Positions 17,501-25,624 of a stretch of 50,227 nt of DNA are shown here, piece by piece. Below the pieces are notes generated by a model. The model searched no databases and was not told the origin of the DNA. It worked only from the letters and a program-made list of their open reading frames with translations. Positions within the stretch are counted from its first letter, which is position 1; every line of letters begins with the position of its first letter. The stretch covers positions 1-50,227 of the forward strand of contig CBFFYP010000025.1 of NCBI GenBank assembly GCA_965646165.1, in the 5' to 3' direction. The DNA is from MGBC114844 sp910585855. Lineage in GTDB: Bacteria > Bacillota > Clostridia > Lachnospirales > Lachnospiraceae. The position numbers and the translations under genes are program-made.

Positions 17501-19250
17501 TGGCAATGATGGTACAGAAGAAAAGAATAAGATGTTAATGGCTTGCCCGGATAATACAGGAGATGTTATTATTGATTTTGCAGATCCTTCTAATGGTAAA
17601 GCAACAGGCAATACTTTTGATTTTTCAGGTGATTACTGGTATGTATCTGGTATTAAGTTCTTAAACGGCGGCGGTGTTCGGGTTGGCGGAAATCACAATA
17701 TTTTAGAAAATTGTGATTTTGCAGGACATACAAATTCCGGGCTTTCTATCAGCAGAACCAATTCTGCAAATACGATTGAAGAATGGCCGTCCTATAACCA
17801 GATTATTAGCTGTAATGCTTATAATAACAGAGATGCTTCCGATAATAATGCAGATGGTTTTGCAGCGAAGCTGACCTGTGGAGTAGGAAATGTATTTAAG
17901 TACTGTGTAGCAGCTTATAATGCCGATGACGGATGGGATCTTTTTGCAAAGGGAAGTACCGGACCGATCGGTGAAATTGAGATTTATGACAGTTTATGCT
18001 ATGCAAATGGTTTTGCTTATGATATGGAAACGGGCAAAATCGAGAAAACAAAGGGTGACGGCAATGGCTTTAAGATGGGCGGAAGCGGTATTCCGGTAGC
18101 TCATGCAGTATATAACAGTTACTCTTTTGGAAATGCAGCAAATGGATTTACCAATAACAGTGATCCACTTGGAACTTATGTAAATTGTACTGGATTTAAT
18201 AACGGCGGTTCGAATTTGGAACTTCATGTTTATACTGGTGTAACACCACAGTTTACAGTAAAAGAGTTTAAGTCTTTTGCAGATGACAGTTATCAGGAAT
18301 TGGATGGCTTGCTGAGTGCAACCGAATCAGAAGCAACTGCTGTTTGTATTGATAGTGTAAGAAGTACATCGAATTATTTCTATGATGCAAAGACTGGTGT
18401 TTCTTCCAATAGTAGAGGAGAAGCTTTAACAGCAGAGAGTTTCTATAGTGTAGCAGGTATGGCAGATTATATCAATGGTGGTATTGCAAGTGTAAAGAGA
18501 ACAGAAAATGGTGCGATTGATTTAGGAGATTTCTTAAAGTATCGCAAACCTTCTTCTAGCAGTGATGATGACGATGATGATGACAGCAGTTCAGGAAGCT
18601 CTAGTAGTTCAAGTACAAGTAGTTCTTCTGCTTATGAAAATAGAGAAACATTAAATAGTGCAGAGGCAGCAGAGGTTTCTAATGTTGCAAGTCAGGTATT
18701 TGGCAGTGCTTCTCAAGTACAGAAGGTAGAAAAAACAACAAGTGGAATCTGCATTGTTTCCAAAGAAAATGATGTGGTATTTAGTAAAAATGACGGAACA
18801 CTGGCGAAGAATGAATGGCAGTTATGCGGAAAAGATTGGTATTACTTTGATGCAGATAATAAGGCAGCAAGCGGATGGAAAGCACTTGGCGGCAAGTGGT
18901 ATTATCTGAATAATACTTCGAAAAAGATGGAAACAGGATGGCTGAAATCTCCTATTTCTGGTAAGTGGTATTATATGGACGGAAAGAACGGCGATATGCA
19001 GACTGGATGGAAGTTAGTAAACAATAAGTGGTACTTTATGGATACCATAAATGGCGATATGAAGTCAGATTGGCAGCTTATCAATAATAAGTGGTATTAT
19101 ATGGATGCTGTAAATGGTGATATGAAGACCGGATGGCAGCAGATTAGAGGTAAGTGGTACTATATGGATCGGACAAATGGAGATTGTCTGATGAATACTA
19201 CAACACCGGATGGTTATGCAGTGGATGCAGACGGGGCTTGGATTCAGTAG
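14520..19250 (+). CDS. Secreted multidomain PL9-type pectate lyase with cell-wall-binding repeats
   Basis: 1576 residues with a Sec signal peptide (MKREWKK, hydrophobic core, cleavage near VYA-A at 34/35). Then: a jelly-roll/LamG-like domain (about 40-250), four bacterial Ig-like modules (about 255-600; repeated F/Y-x-x-G-D/T and ATVTY-type strands), a second jelly-roll (about 605-840), and a right-handed beta-helix (about 943-1320). The helix has the PL9 signature DNNADGFAAKLT followed by NADDGWDLF, where Asp residues bind calcium and Lys is the likely catalytic base. An Asp/Ser-rich linker (about 1342-1370) leads to about six choline-binding-like repeats (WYYMD, TGW; about 1427-1576) that hold it to the cell surface. 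It should cleave polygalacturonate by beta-elimination outside the cell. The SGNH esterase at 32503 could act on the same polymer class. Confidence 0.88.
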   Translation: MKREWKKLLAFVMALLMVVGVLPGNMAGSVVYAATDFVGGEEVASGDWAGWTWSVFGNSVSTDNNTIKDDGKGKLTLTSSGKSGKIASNQEGINYLYYELAKENDFIIKTNATVNSLDTGNNQVGFGLMLRAKVGTHGDKTDVDPLNSTTVGGIGNKNNAGSYRTGNEKTDFSYISANKDVKIAIGSTYDLCIQKVGDRLYLWMNGALVGENYNPSVSDIISEDMMYIGLFTSRDAGATYSNTVLNTVASGSAITINSDTLKAPDKTQYIKGNTYEDIDLTGFSVKGTVDGKEVTITADECRIEDFDFSEETENGTIELNYFGESISIPITVITEVVEDITVHYLPVKTEYAIGDTVIDWAGFDATVTYNSGMTKKLQDLIAEEDPETVITFDSSAAGDTKIIVTHTHGDVAKSVEIPVTISSAKVTEIAVTSGPNQTTFYKDVEVAEDAYKAGLQITATYDNGNSKILTSGFEVTPVSEALDITKVGDYAYKVSFGGQETTYTLKVVERSVTGLEIAAYPTVTTFEKGTEFSSAGLKVNAVYDSKEETELAEGAFTVDASAFDKDTVGEYTIKVSATVDGQSLETSFIAAVRDKVTFQYEDLEWNSILFGQSTSGGTKPVIVDNADGTKTITVELAGGKGKVTDDGQDGISYYYTILDPRKDNFEITAKVTVDYFITKTSPDNQEGFGIMVRDSIGSDGDSSIYYSNAMSVGGYYGRYNIFGRYGILGQDDTNGRVNYTMYGKSGNLNYQVKEDAPKTFILTLKKDNSGIYATMTDEAGEVVDKMDGTQIWYLPSNTFSAIEEEAMYLGFMAARGAKIEINSSDIQMKVTACAADAPQTFAPEKPISPSVSMQSLDETSDENYELVVKVNTKGLLTVNQNGKEIVPQKAVEAGNYTFPVALTMGENKFQLYFEPDGTQNITSDKAVVANVTVTRKIYEPESVIYASADGTADGKGTKESPLDIQTAITYCQAGQAVYLLEGTYQLSRSTGVWHGNDGTEEKNKMLMACPDNTGDVIIDFADPSNGKATGNTFDFSGDYWYVSGIKFLNGGGVRVGGNHNILENCDFAGHTNSGLSISRTNSANTIEEWPSYNQIISCNAYNNRDASDNNADGFAAKLTCGVGNVFKYCVAAYNADDGWDLFAKGSTGPIGEIEIYDSLCYANGFAYDMETGKIEKTKGDGNGFKMGGSGIPVAHAVYNSYSFGNAANGFTNNSDPLGTYVNCTGFNNGGSNLELHVYTGVTPQFTVKEFKSFADDSYQELDGLLSATESEATAVCIDSVRSTSNYFYDAKTGVSSNSRGEALTAESFYSVAGMADYINGGIASVKRTENGAIDLGDFLKYRKPSSSSDDDDDDDSSSGSSSSSSTSSSSAYENRETLNSAEAAEVSNVASQVFGSASQVQKVEKTTSGICIVSKENDVVFSKNDGTLAKNEWQLCGKDWYYFDADNKAASGWKALGGKWYYLNNTSKKMETGWLKSPISGKWYYMDGKNGDMQTGWKLVNNKWYFMDTINGDMKSDWQLINNKWYYMDAVNGDMKTGWQQIRGKWYYMDRTNGDCLMNTTTPDGYAVDADGAWIQ

Positions 19251-19260
19251 GATAAAATAG

Positions 19261-19299
19261 AAAAACTACAGGGCAGGAATGATGTCCTGTAGTTTTTTT
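19261..19299 (+). terminator. Rho-independent terminator
   Basis: AAAAACTACAGG and CCTGTAGTTTTTTT form a perfect stem with a T run, 11 nt after the pectate lyase stop. A type B repeat begins 10 nt later. Confidence 0.93.
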
Positions 19300-19309
19300 G
19301 AATTGGGGG

Positions 19310-19650
19310 GGACGCCAGATTCGAAAACGATGGGCATCCTGCTGTTCCGATTTCCAAAAAGTAAGAAGTTCTAAGACTTCTGCCTTTTCATGTATCCAAC
19401 CAGACAGACCGGGGCGCAATTCGCCCTTATTACAGCTGAAACGGAATGGGTGTAAGGAAGGATTTTATCTGTTATAAAACATTCCCTTCCCTATCATCCG
19501 GGCTAAACACGCCCCTTTTTTTTCACACCCTGCATAGAAGCAGGATGTGAAAAAAATCTTAGGTTTTCGAGCAGAAGTCTAAGAATTTCTAACTTTTTTC
19601 CAAAGTCACTGCAGGCTGCCCACCGTTTTCGAATCTGGCTGTTTCTTGAC
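19310..19650 (+). repeat. Type B fold-back repeat
   Basis: Full-length copy. Left arm GGACGCCAGATTCG, right arm CGAATCTGGCTGTT, and the core has GGGGCGCAATTCGCCC near 19412 and the CACGCCCC/CACACCCTGCAT hairpin near 19510-19555. Followed after an A/T-rich linker by a type A remnant, as in the B-linker-A composites. Confidence 0.92.
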
Positions 19651-19731
19651 TCCGAAACAAAAAAAGGAGTGTATCCGAATTTTTTGGAAGACTTATTCTG
19701 TAAGAAAATATCGTTTCTGCTGTGATCTAAC

Positions 19732-19806
19732 TAACAGCGAGAGGCGGTTTGCTCTTGTTTTTTGATTGCGACTTTGGAGAATGGTTAGAGGTCTTAGACT
19801 TTTTTT
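19732..19806 (+). repeat. Type A repeat, left-arm fragment
   Basis: AACAGCGAGAGGCGGTTTGC begins the type A left arm, and the match continues with divergence to about 19800; the core and right arm are missing. It completes a B-linker-A composite that has lost most of A. Confidence 0.75.
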
Positions 19807-19914
19807 CTGTGGGGGACAGATTGTTTTTAGCAGGGAAGTGTGTTATATTTAAGTTGGTAATTTGGTTGGAAAGCTAACCAATAAATTGAGATTTATGGAG
19901 GAAAAATTTATATA

Positions 19915-20010
19915 ATGGCAGTATGGTATGAGGTGGAAAAAAGTCAGGCGGGTATCAAAAATTTTTTAGACAGCAACTGGTCATTTCATGATTTCAGAAT
20001 TGAGAAAATC
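19915..20010 (+). pseudogene. 5' remnant of an unrelated gene
   Basis: From ATG 19915 (GGAGG at 19897) the frame reads MAVWYEVEKSQAGIKNFLDS followed by NWSFHDFRIEKI, a convincing protein start. Past about 20005 the frame runs antisense through the peptidase gene and becomes meaningless. The rest of this gene was lost in a deletion that joined it to the end of the peptidase gene. Confidence 0.55.
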
Positions 20011-20633
20011 TGCATAATGCGGTGCAGTTTCATTGTGCTTTCGGGGTATTCTTTTTCTATCCATTTTAAAAATCCTGCTGTTGTATGATACCCATCGTAA
20101 AGTTCTCCTTGGGTATATTCTGTAGGGATTGATGAAGCTTCCTGCTGTGAATAATATTCTGATGAGAAATAATCGTCAAGCCCTTCTGTCAGCCAGCTAA
20201 ATGTTTTTACATTTTTATATCCTTGTGCAATATGAAACAATTCATGAATAATAACATCTTTCCGTCTATCTTCAGAAGTGGATTCTGAAAATAGATTTTC
20301 CTGTAAAATAATTTTTCCATTTCCTATATGAATACCAGAATAGTATAGTGGTATTTTAGAAGAATCTATAATGAATGTAACATCTGGAACTTCAGTTTGA
20401 TAACTGTATTTTTCCCACATTTTCGGAAAATTTTCTTCAAACACTTTTTTGATAAATTCCTTTTGTTGATCGTTTAATACATTATGCGGGTCTTCTATGC
20501 TGTATTGCATAGAAACAAAAGAAGCACTTGCAATAATGGGTTCTTTTATTGTTTGAATCACTATAGAACAAATTGTCATACTTAAACTACAAAGTGCTAT
20601 CACAGCAAAGCGAAAATAGTTATTTTTTTTCAT
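19986..20633 (-). CDS. Basic secretory protein-like zinc metallopeptidase, 3' end truncated
   Basis: 215 residues with an N-terminal membrane/signal segment (MKKNNYFRFAVIALCSLSMT). The zincin motif HELFHIAQGY with a downstream WLTEGLDDYF, plus AGFLKWIEKEYP, matches the basic secretory protein (BSP) peptidase family: two His and a distal acidic residue bind zinc. It would act outside the membrane. CCTCC on the plus strand just after 20636 is its ribosome binding site. The last residues (about IFSILKS) are antisense to the remnant gene at 19915, so the natural C-terminus was replaced; the active-site part is complete. Divergent from the XRE operon. Confidence 0.75.
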   Translation of the reverse strand: MKKNNYFRFAVIALCSLSMTICSIVIQTIKEPIIASASFVSMQYSIEDPHNVLNDQQKEFIKKVFEENFPKMWEKYSYQTEVPDVTFIIDSSKIPLYYSGIHIGNGKIILQENLFSESTSEDRRKDVIIHELFHIAQGYKNVKTFSWLTEGLDDYFSSEYYSQQEASSIPTEYTQGELYDGYHTTAGFLKWIEKEYPESTMKLHRIMQIFSILKS

Positions 20634-20704
20634 GTAATCCCTCCTTTTTATTACTTATAAGATGTTAAAAAACAGTTGATAGAATTTGTAACGAAAAGTA
20701 ACGA

Positions 20705-20761
20705 TTTGTCATAAAACAATAGATAAAATATATTGATATTATGACAAAAATATGTTATAAT
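20705..20761 (+). promoter_or_regulatory. Promoter of the XRE-ImmA-PIN operon with inverted repeat
   Basis: TTGATA 20733-20738 and TATAAT 20756-20761 with a 17-bp spacer. TTTGTCATAA (20705-20714) and TTATGACAAA (20739-20748) are exact inverted repeats, one inside the spacer; this fits an autorepressor site for the XRE protein. TAACGA also occurs twice near 20690-20704. Confidence 0.65.
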
Positions 20762-20825
20762 TCTAAAAATTTAGAAAAATTGTGGTAATGTTATTGTAAA
20801 TAATAAAGGAGCGTTTGTTAAGAAG

Positions 20826-20888
20826 AAAGGAGGACAGCACTTCTCCCGCTGCCTTTTGGCAGTGGATTTCTGTGCTTGTTGTATTTTA
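20826..20888 (+). promoter_or_regulatory. Leader with ribosome binding site separated from the start by a hairpin
   Basis: AAAGGAGG at 20826-20833 is a strong Shine-Dalgarno, but no start codon follows at normal distance. Between it and the XRE start lies a two-part hairpin: AGCAC (20836-20840) with GTGCT (20872-20876), and inside CTGCC with GGCAG. Folding would bring the site near TTG 20879 or ATG 20888. Confidence 0.5.
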
Positions 20889-21241
20889 TGAATGATATGG
20901 CTGAAAAGATCGGAAATCGAATAAAGACTTTTCGTGAACAAAGTGGTTTTACACAGAAAAATATTGCTACATATCTGCAGGTGGATCAGAGTCTGGTTTC
21001 TATGGTTGAAACAGGCAAACGAGTTTTTACAGTAGATTTACTGGAAAAATTGGCAGATTTATTTGGGGTATCGCTAAAGGACTTTGAAGCAGAAGAAACC
21101 GAGGTTCGAACGCTGTCATTTGCTTTGCGTGCAAATGAGATTGATGAAACAGATATGGAAACAATCCGAGTAATTAATAGAATTGCTTTAAACAGCCGCT
21201 TTATGGAGGAACTGCTGAAAGAGAGGAATTTGCATGGATAA
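20888..21241 (+). CDS. XRE-family transcriptional regulator (antitoxin-like)
   Basis: 117 residues. HTH_XRE at about 8-62 (IGNRIKTFREQSGFTQKNIA then YLQVDQSLVSMVETGKR). The C-terminal half is acidic and helical. It is the first gene of a tight operon with an ImmA/IrrE peptidase, overlapping it by 8 nt. In known ImmR-ImmA pairs the peptidase cleaves the repressor to relieve repression, and XRE plus COG2856 pairs have also been proposed as toxin-antitoxin systems. Start is uncertain: ATG 20888, ATG 20897 or TTG 20879, because the Shine-Dalgarno is behind a hairpin. Confidence 0.85.
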   Translation: MNDMAEKIGNRIKTFREQSGFTQKNIATYLQVDQSLVSMVETGKRVFTVDLLEKLADLFGVSLKDFEAEETEVRTLSFALRANEIDETDMETIRVINRIALNSRFMEELLKERNLHG

Positions 21242-21986
21242 GATGGATTTATGGAAAAAAGCAGTAAATTTAAGAAAGCAGTTAGGAGAAGATGCCACTT
21301 CCCCTATTGATATTTTTAGTTTGACATTTTCGATCCCCTGTCTGTCGATTGTCTATTATCCGATGGGCGAGCATTTGAGTGGTATGTGTATAAAGGATGG
21401 AAAACATAGTGTGATTGCCATTAATTCTTCTATGACACTTGGACGTCAGAGATTTTCTTTGGCTCATGAATTCTATCATTTTTTTTATGATAAAGAGCCT
21501 TTTACAACTGTCTGTGCCAAGGCAATCGGAGAGGGAAAAGAAATTGAGCAGGAGGCGGATCAGTTTGCTTCTTATTTTTTGATGCCGCCGGATGCATTAT
21601 CGGATTTGATTGCTCAAAAGAAAGAAAAAGAGTGGAAAAGATTATTGTTAAAAGATATTGTTTCTATTGAACAATATTTTCAGATTAGCCGGCAGGCACT
21701 GCTTCACCGTCTGGTAGAAGAACAGGAACTGACTATGCAGGAAGCAGATTCTATGCGTCAAAATGTTACGGCATCTGCAGTAAGTTTGGGCTATCAAGAT
21801 ACGCTGTACCGACCTATGCCAAAGGAAAAACAGTATGGAACATATGGTTACTATATTCAGCAGGCAGATCGAGTAATGGAACTGGGGCTGATTTCGGATG
21901 GAAAGTATGAAGAACTGTTACTGGAAGCATTTCGGGATGATTTAGTATATGGGGAGGAACGAGAAGGAGGCGAGGTGATTGACTGA
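21234..21986 (+). CDS. ImmA/IrrE-family metallopeptidase
   Basis: 250 residues. The zinc-peptidase motif HEFYHFFY lies at about 79-86 with a downstream Glu (EQEADQFASYFLMP), the COG2856 signature. These cytoplasmic proteases cleave partner XRE regulators. Its ATG overlaps the XRE stop (ATGGATAA) and its end overlaps the PIN gene by 8 nt, so the three are translationally coupled. The C-terminal 90 residues resemble a helical sensing region and are not recognised. Confidence 0.9.
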   Translation: MDKMDLWKKAVNLRKQLGEDATSPIDIFSLTFSIPCLSIVYYPMGEHLSGMCIKDGKHSVIAINSSMTLGRQRFSLAHEFYHFFYDKEPFTTVCAKAIGEGKEIEQEADQFASYFLMPPDALSDLIAQKKEKEWKRLLLKDIVSIEQYFQISRQALLHRLVEEQELTMQEADSMRQNVTASAVSLGYQDTLYRPMPKEKQYGTYGYYIQQADRVMELGLISDGKYEELLLEAFRDDLVYGEEREGGEVID

Positions 21987-22515
21987 TTCGCTTTTCTTTG
22001 ACAGCGACTGTATTTCAGCTTTTTTATGGGTTGGAAAAGAGCAGATTTTAGAGCAGTTATATGCAGGAAGAATTATAATTCCAAAACAGGTTTATGAGGA
22101 ACTGTCCTATCCCCGCATTTCCCATTTAAAAGCACGGACAGATGAAATGATTACAAAAGAAAAAGCATATATAGAAACGATTTCTATTGATACAATAGAG
22201 TATCGGCAGTATTATAAACTGACAGCAGAACCGGAAAAGGGAACGGCTGTAATAGGAAAGGGAGAGGCGGCTGCACTCGTTTTGGCACAAAACAGAAATG
22301 GGATTCTTGCCAGTAATAACTTAAAAGATATTGGAAGTTATGTAAATCAATATAGGATAAAACATAAGACGACAGGGGATATTTTAGCAGAGGCATTGAA
22401 ATATGGCATCATTACAGAAGAGCAGGGAAATTTGATTTGGGAAAGGATGCTGAGTCGGCGGCGAAAAATTGGAGCAAGTTCCTTTTCCGCTTATTTGCAG
22501 GAAAAATATGCCTAA
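21979..22515 (+). CDS. PIN-domain RNase-like protein (toxin-like)
   Basis: 178 residues starting at TTG 21979, with AAGGAGG 8 nt upstream. It begins with the PIN strand LFFDSDCISAFL (first acidic residue Asp), has the second acidic group in GKGEAAALVLAQ, and the third in ASNNLKDI. PIN proteins are metal-dependent RNases and the usual toxin part of VapBC-like systems; this version is close to the DUF3368 group. The order XRE, ImmA/IrrE, PIN with overlapping ends suggests one functional unit: repressor, its protease and an RNase effector. Confidence 0.85.
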   Translation: MTDSLFFDSDCISAFLWVGKEQILEQLYAGRIIIPKQVYEELSYPRISHLKARTDEMITKEKAYIETISIDTIEYRQYYKLTAEPEKGTAVIGKGEAAALVLAQNRNGILASNNLKDIGSYVNQYRIKHKTTGDILAEALKYGIITEEQGNLIWERMLSRRRKIGASSFSAYLQEKYA

Positions 22516-22674
22516 AATTCTTAATTTCTATTATTTCTGAAATTCATTTAATCAAGAAGCATCATTATTATTTCACGATATATTTTATACTTTTTATGAA
22601 AGAAAGATGGAAGATCAGAGAAGAAGTATAGAAGACAACAGATAAATAAAACTTATAAGAAATATAAATAAGTG

Positions 22675-22703
22675 TTGATTTTTATAAATTTTATTGATAG
22701 AAT
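22675..22703 (+). promoter_or_regulatory. Promoter of the recombinase gene
   Basis: TTGATT 22675-22680 and TAGAAT 22698-22703, spacer 17 bp, 31 bp upstream of ATG 22735. Confidence 0.6.
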
Positions 22704-22734
22704 AGAGTATAAATATGATAAGGAGATTTTAATT

Positions 22735-23355
22735 ATGAGTCAATACTATTCTATCCATGAGTTTTCAAAAATATTAGGGGTTTCCGCACAGACATTACGA
22801 AATTGGGATAAAAATGGAAAGTTATATCCACACCATACTTCTAGTAATGGATACCGGTATTATTCACATGAGCAGATTAATCAAGTGATGAATATAAAAC
22901 CAAACTTCGATAGAATGATAATTGGTTATTGCAGAGTTTCTAGTAACAAACAGAAAGAGGATTTAGAACGACAAATAGAGAACATGAAATTGTATTTAAT
23001 GGAACAGGGAAAACCTTTTGAAATTCTTAGTGATATTGGCTCTGGAATTAATTATAAGAAAAAAGGATTAAAAGAATTGATGAAACGAATCTCTCAAAAT
23101 AAAGTAGAAAAAGTGGTTGTTCTATATAAAGACAGGCTTTTACGATTTGGATTTGAATTGCTGGAATATATGGCAAGTTTGTATCACTGTGAGATAGAAG
23201 TTATTGACAATACAGAGAAAGCAGAACAACAAGAATTAGTTGAGGATTTGGTTCAGATAATAACTGAATTTAGTTGTAAATTAGAAGGAAAATGTGCGAA
23301 TAAAGCAAGAAAATTTGTAAAAGAGCTTGTAGAAGACGATGATAAAAAAATATAA
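22735..23355 (+). CDS. IS607-type serine recombinase (TnpA), without TnpB
   Basis: 206 residues. A MerR-like HTH (YSIHEFSKILGVSAQTLRNW) is followed by a serine-recombinase catalytic domain with GYCRVSSNKQKEDLERQ, the second Ser being the likely nucleophile, and ELMKRISQNKVEKVVV...DRLLRFG. This is the IS607 TnpA layout. AAGGAG precedes ATG 22735; a longer frame from 22672 overlaps the promoter. The usual TnpB gene (RNA-guided nuclease) is absent: only 120 nt follow before ABC-F, and they contain stops in all frames. So this is a solo or decayed element; I could not identify its ends. Confidence 0.88.
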   Translation: MSQYYSIHEFSKILGVSAQTLRNWDKNGKLYPHHTSSNGYRYYSHEQINQVMNIKPNFDRMIIGYCRVSSNKQKEDLERQIENMKLYLMEQGKPFEILSDIGSGINYKKKGLKELMKRISQNKVEKVVVLYKDRLLRFGFELLEYMASLYHCEIEVIDNTEKAEQQELVEDLVQIITEFSCKLEGKCANKARKFVKELVEDDDKKI

Positions 23356-23475
23356 AAAAAATAAGAAAGGAGAAAGTTACTGTAAAAAACAATCTATAGT
23401 ATAACACTTTCAAGTTAATACAGATAGGTACGGATACGTTAGTTCGGAATGTATAAGTTTTCAGTAACAAAGTTT

Positions 23476-25464
23476 ATGTTATATCAAATATGTAATGGCG
23501 CAGTAGAATTGGGCGCAGAGATGATATTAAAGAAAATTAATTTTGAAATTCGTGATACAGAAAAAATTGCTGTAGTAGGAAGAAATGGGGGAGGAAAAAC
23601 AACTCTGCTCCGATTGATTGCAGGAGAGTTAACGTTAGCAAAACGGGATAGTGATGAGGATATTTTTATAGCAAAGGCAGGAAACCCGGAAATTGGATAT
23701 TTAAAACAGATTGCATTTGAAGATCCGCTGATTTCCTTGGATGAGGAGATTCGCAAAGTATTTCGTCCTATTCTTGCTATGCAGGAGAGAATGGAATTTT
23801 TATTAGAGAAGATGAATAAAGAAGCAGGAAATATTCCAAAAGATGATGCACTTCATGCAAAGGAAATCGAGGAGTATACCCGTCTTCAGGAAGAATTTGA
23901 AAGTATTGGCGGATATTATTATGAAAAGGAATATGAAACCATGCTGCGGCAGTTTGGTTTTACAATGGAAGATAAAAAGAAACCATTGCATCAATTTTCT
24001 GGAGGGCAGCAGACAAAGTTGGCATTTATAAAACTTTTGCTTAGTAAACCGGATATTCTGCTTTTAGATGAACCGACAAACCATTTGGATATTTCAACGA
24101 TTGAGTGGTTAGAGGAGTATTTAAAAAATTATAAAAAGGCGGTTGTGATTGTATCGCATGATCGGATGTTTTTAGACAAAGTAGTAGATGTGGTGTATGA
24201 AATTGAGTATGGTGTAATAAAGCGTTATCCGGGAAACTATACAAAATTTATGGAAACGAAGCGGGCAAATTATGAAAAGCAAAAGAAAGATTATGAAATG
24301 CAACAGAAAGAAATTGCCCGTTTGCAGATGATTGTAGAAAAATATAAAAATACGCCGACAAAAGTAGCAATGACACGTTCGAAGTTAAAACAGATTGAGC
24401 ATATGGAAAAAATTGAAGCGCCGGATCGGTTTGATACGCATACTTTTCATGCAAATTTTAAACCAAATCGGGAAACCGGAAAGGAAGTGCTGCATGTACA
24501 AAATTTAGAAATCGGTTATCAGCAGATAATCTGTACCATCAATATGGAGCAGCGCAGAAGGCAGCGGATTGGAATTATTGGCGGAAATGGTTTGGGAAAG
24601 TCTACATTTTTAAAAACATTGGTAGGTATTATTCCGGCATTAGGAGGCGAATATTCGTTTGGCTATCAGGTTGATGTAGGGTATTTTGATCAGCAGATGG
24701 CACAATATAGCAGTAAGAAAACAGTTTTAGATGAGTTTTGGGATGAATATCCGACATTGGATCGAACAGAAGTACGCTCCTCTCTTGGGGCTTTTTTATT
24801 TCGTCAAGAGGAGGTATTTAAGACAGTCGATATGCTGTCTGGAGGGGAAAAGGTACGTTTGGCTCTCTGCAAGATTTTTAAGACAAAACCTAATTTTTTG
24901 ATTCTTGATGAACCAACGAATCATATGGATATTGTCGGAAAAGAAACGTTAGAAGCTATGCTGCGGGATTTTCCGGGGAGTGTATTGTTTGTATCGCATG
25001 ATCGATATTTTATTAAGCAGATTGCGGATGCACTTTTGGTATTTGAAGAAGGAAAGGCAGAGTATCTGCCTTATGGATATGAGGAATATATGGAACGAAA
25101 AAATGGAACATATGCTTCTTCTGTAGATCGAGCGGCTTTTATAAAACAGGAGGAACGAAGGGAAACTGTGCTTCATAGGGAAAGTGTATTGGAGGAAGTA
25201 TCCGTGCAGAAAGGAAAGGAATCCTATGCACTGGGAAAGGAACGTTCCCGTTTGGAGAAGAAACAGAAGCGATTGGAACAGCAGATTGCAGAAACGGAAC
25301 AGGCGATACAGGAAAAAAAGGATGAGATGATGCGACCGGAATATGCCAGCAGTTATTCAAAATTGGGGGAAATTTCTTTACAAATTGAGAAACTGGAAGC
25401 TGAGCTTTTAGAATTTATGGAGGAATGGGAAGGTATTGACCAGCAACTTGAAAATTTGGAATAA
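23476..25464 (+). CDS. ABC-F ATPase (ribosome-associated)
   Basis: 662 residues with two ATP-binding cassettes and no membrane segment: Walker A GRNGGGKTTL and GGNGLGKSTF, signatures FSGGQQTKLAF and LSGGEKVRLAL, Walker B LLLDEPTNHLD and LILDEPTNHMD. Between them is the charged P-site tRNA-interaction linker (about 250-310), and a C-terminal coiled coil follows (about 560-660). ABC-F proteins act on the ribosome, either as translation factors or as antibiotic-resistance proteins; the sequence alone does not decide. Start 23476 (MLYQICNGAVELGAEMIL) fits family N-termini; neither it nor ATG 23449 has a clear ribosome binding site, possibly because the neighbouring IS607-type element displaced the native leader. 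Confidence 0.9.
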   Translation: MLYQICNGAVELGAEMILKKINFEIRDTEKIAVVGRNGGGKTTLLRLIAGELTLAKRDSDEDIFIAKAGNPEIGYLKQIAFEDPLISLDEEIRKVFRPILAMQERMEFLLEKMNKEAGNIPKDDALHAKEIEEYTRLQEEFESIGGYYYEKEYETMLRQFGFTMEDKKKPLHQFSGGQQTKLAFIKLLLSKPDILLLDEPTNHLDISTIEWLEEYLKNYKKAVVIVSHDRMFLDKVVDVVYEIEYGVIKRYPGNYTKFMETKRANYEKQKKDYEMQQKEIARLQMIVEKYKNTPTKVAMTRSKLKQIEHMEKIEAPDRFDTHTFHANFKPNRETGKEVLHVQNLEIGYQQIICTINMEQRRRQRIGIIGGNGLGKSTFLKTLVGIIPALGGEYSFGYQVDVGYFDQQMAQYSSKKTVLDEFWDEYPTLDRTEVRSSLGAFLFRQEEVFKTVDMLSGGEKVRLALCKIFKTKPNFLILDEPTNHMDIVGKETLEAMLRDFPGSVLFVSHDRYFIKQIADALLVFEEGKAEYLPYGYEEYMERKNGTYASSVDRAAFIKQEERRETVLHRESVLEEVSVQKGKESYALGKERSRLEKKQKRLEQQIAETEQAIQEKKDEMMRPEYASSYSKLGEISLQIEKLEAELLEFMEEWEGIDQQLENLE

Positions 25465-25541
25465 AACTTTGACTTCTATAGAACGAAGAGGGCGTTTTGC
25501 TGCCCAATATTGCAAAAGATTGAATAGTTGTATATAATAAT

Positions 25542-25584
25542 GCCAGAATGGAGAGAAATTATACTCTTTTCTGGCTTTATTTTA
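25542..25584 (+). terminator. Rho-independent terminator
   Basis: GCCAGAA and TTCTGGC with inner GAGAG/CTCTT pairing, followed by TTTATTTTATT, about 80 nt after ABC-F. Confidence 0.8.
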
Positions 25585-25624
25585 TTGTATAAGATTAGTA
25601 CCAGAGTGAATATTTAGTTGGAGG

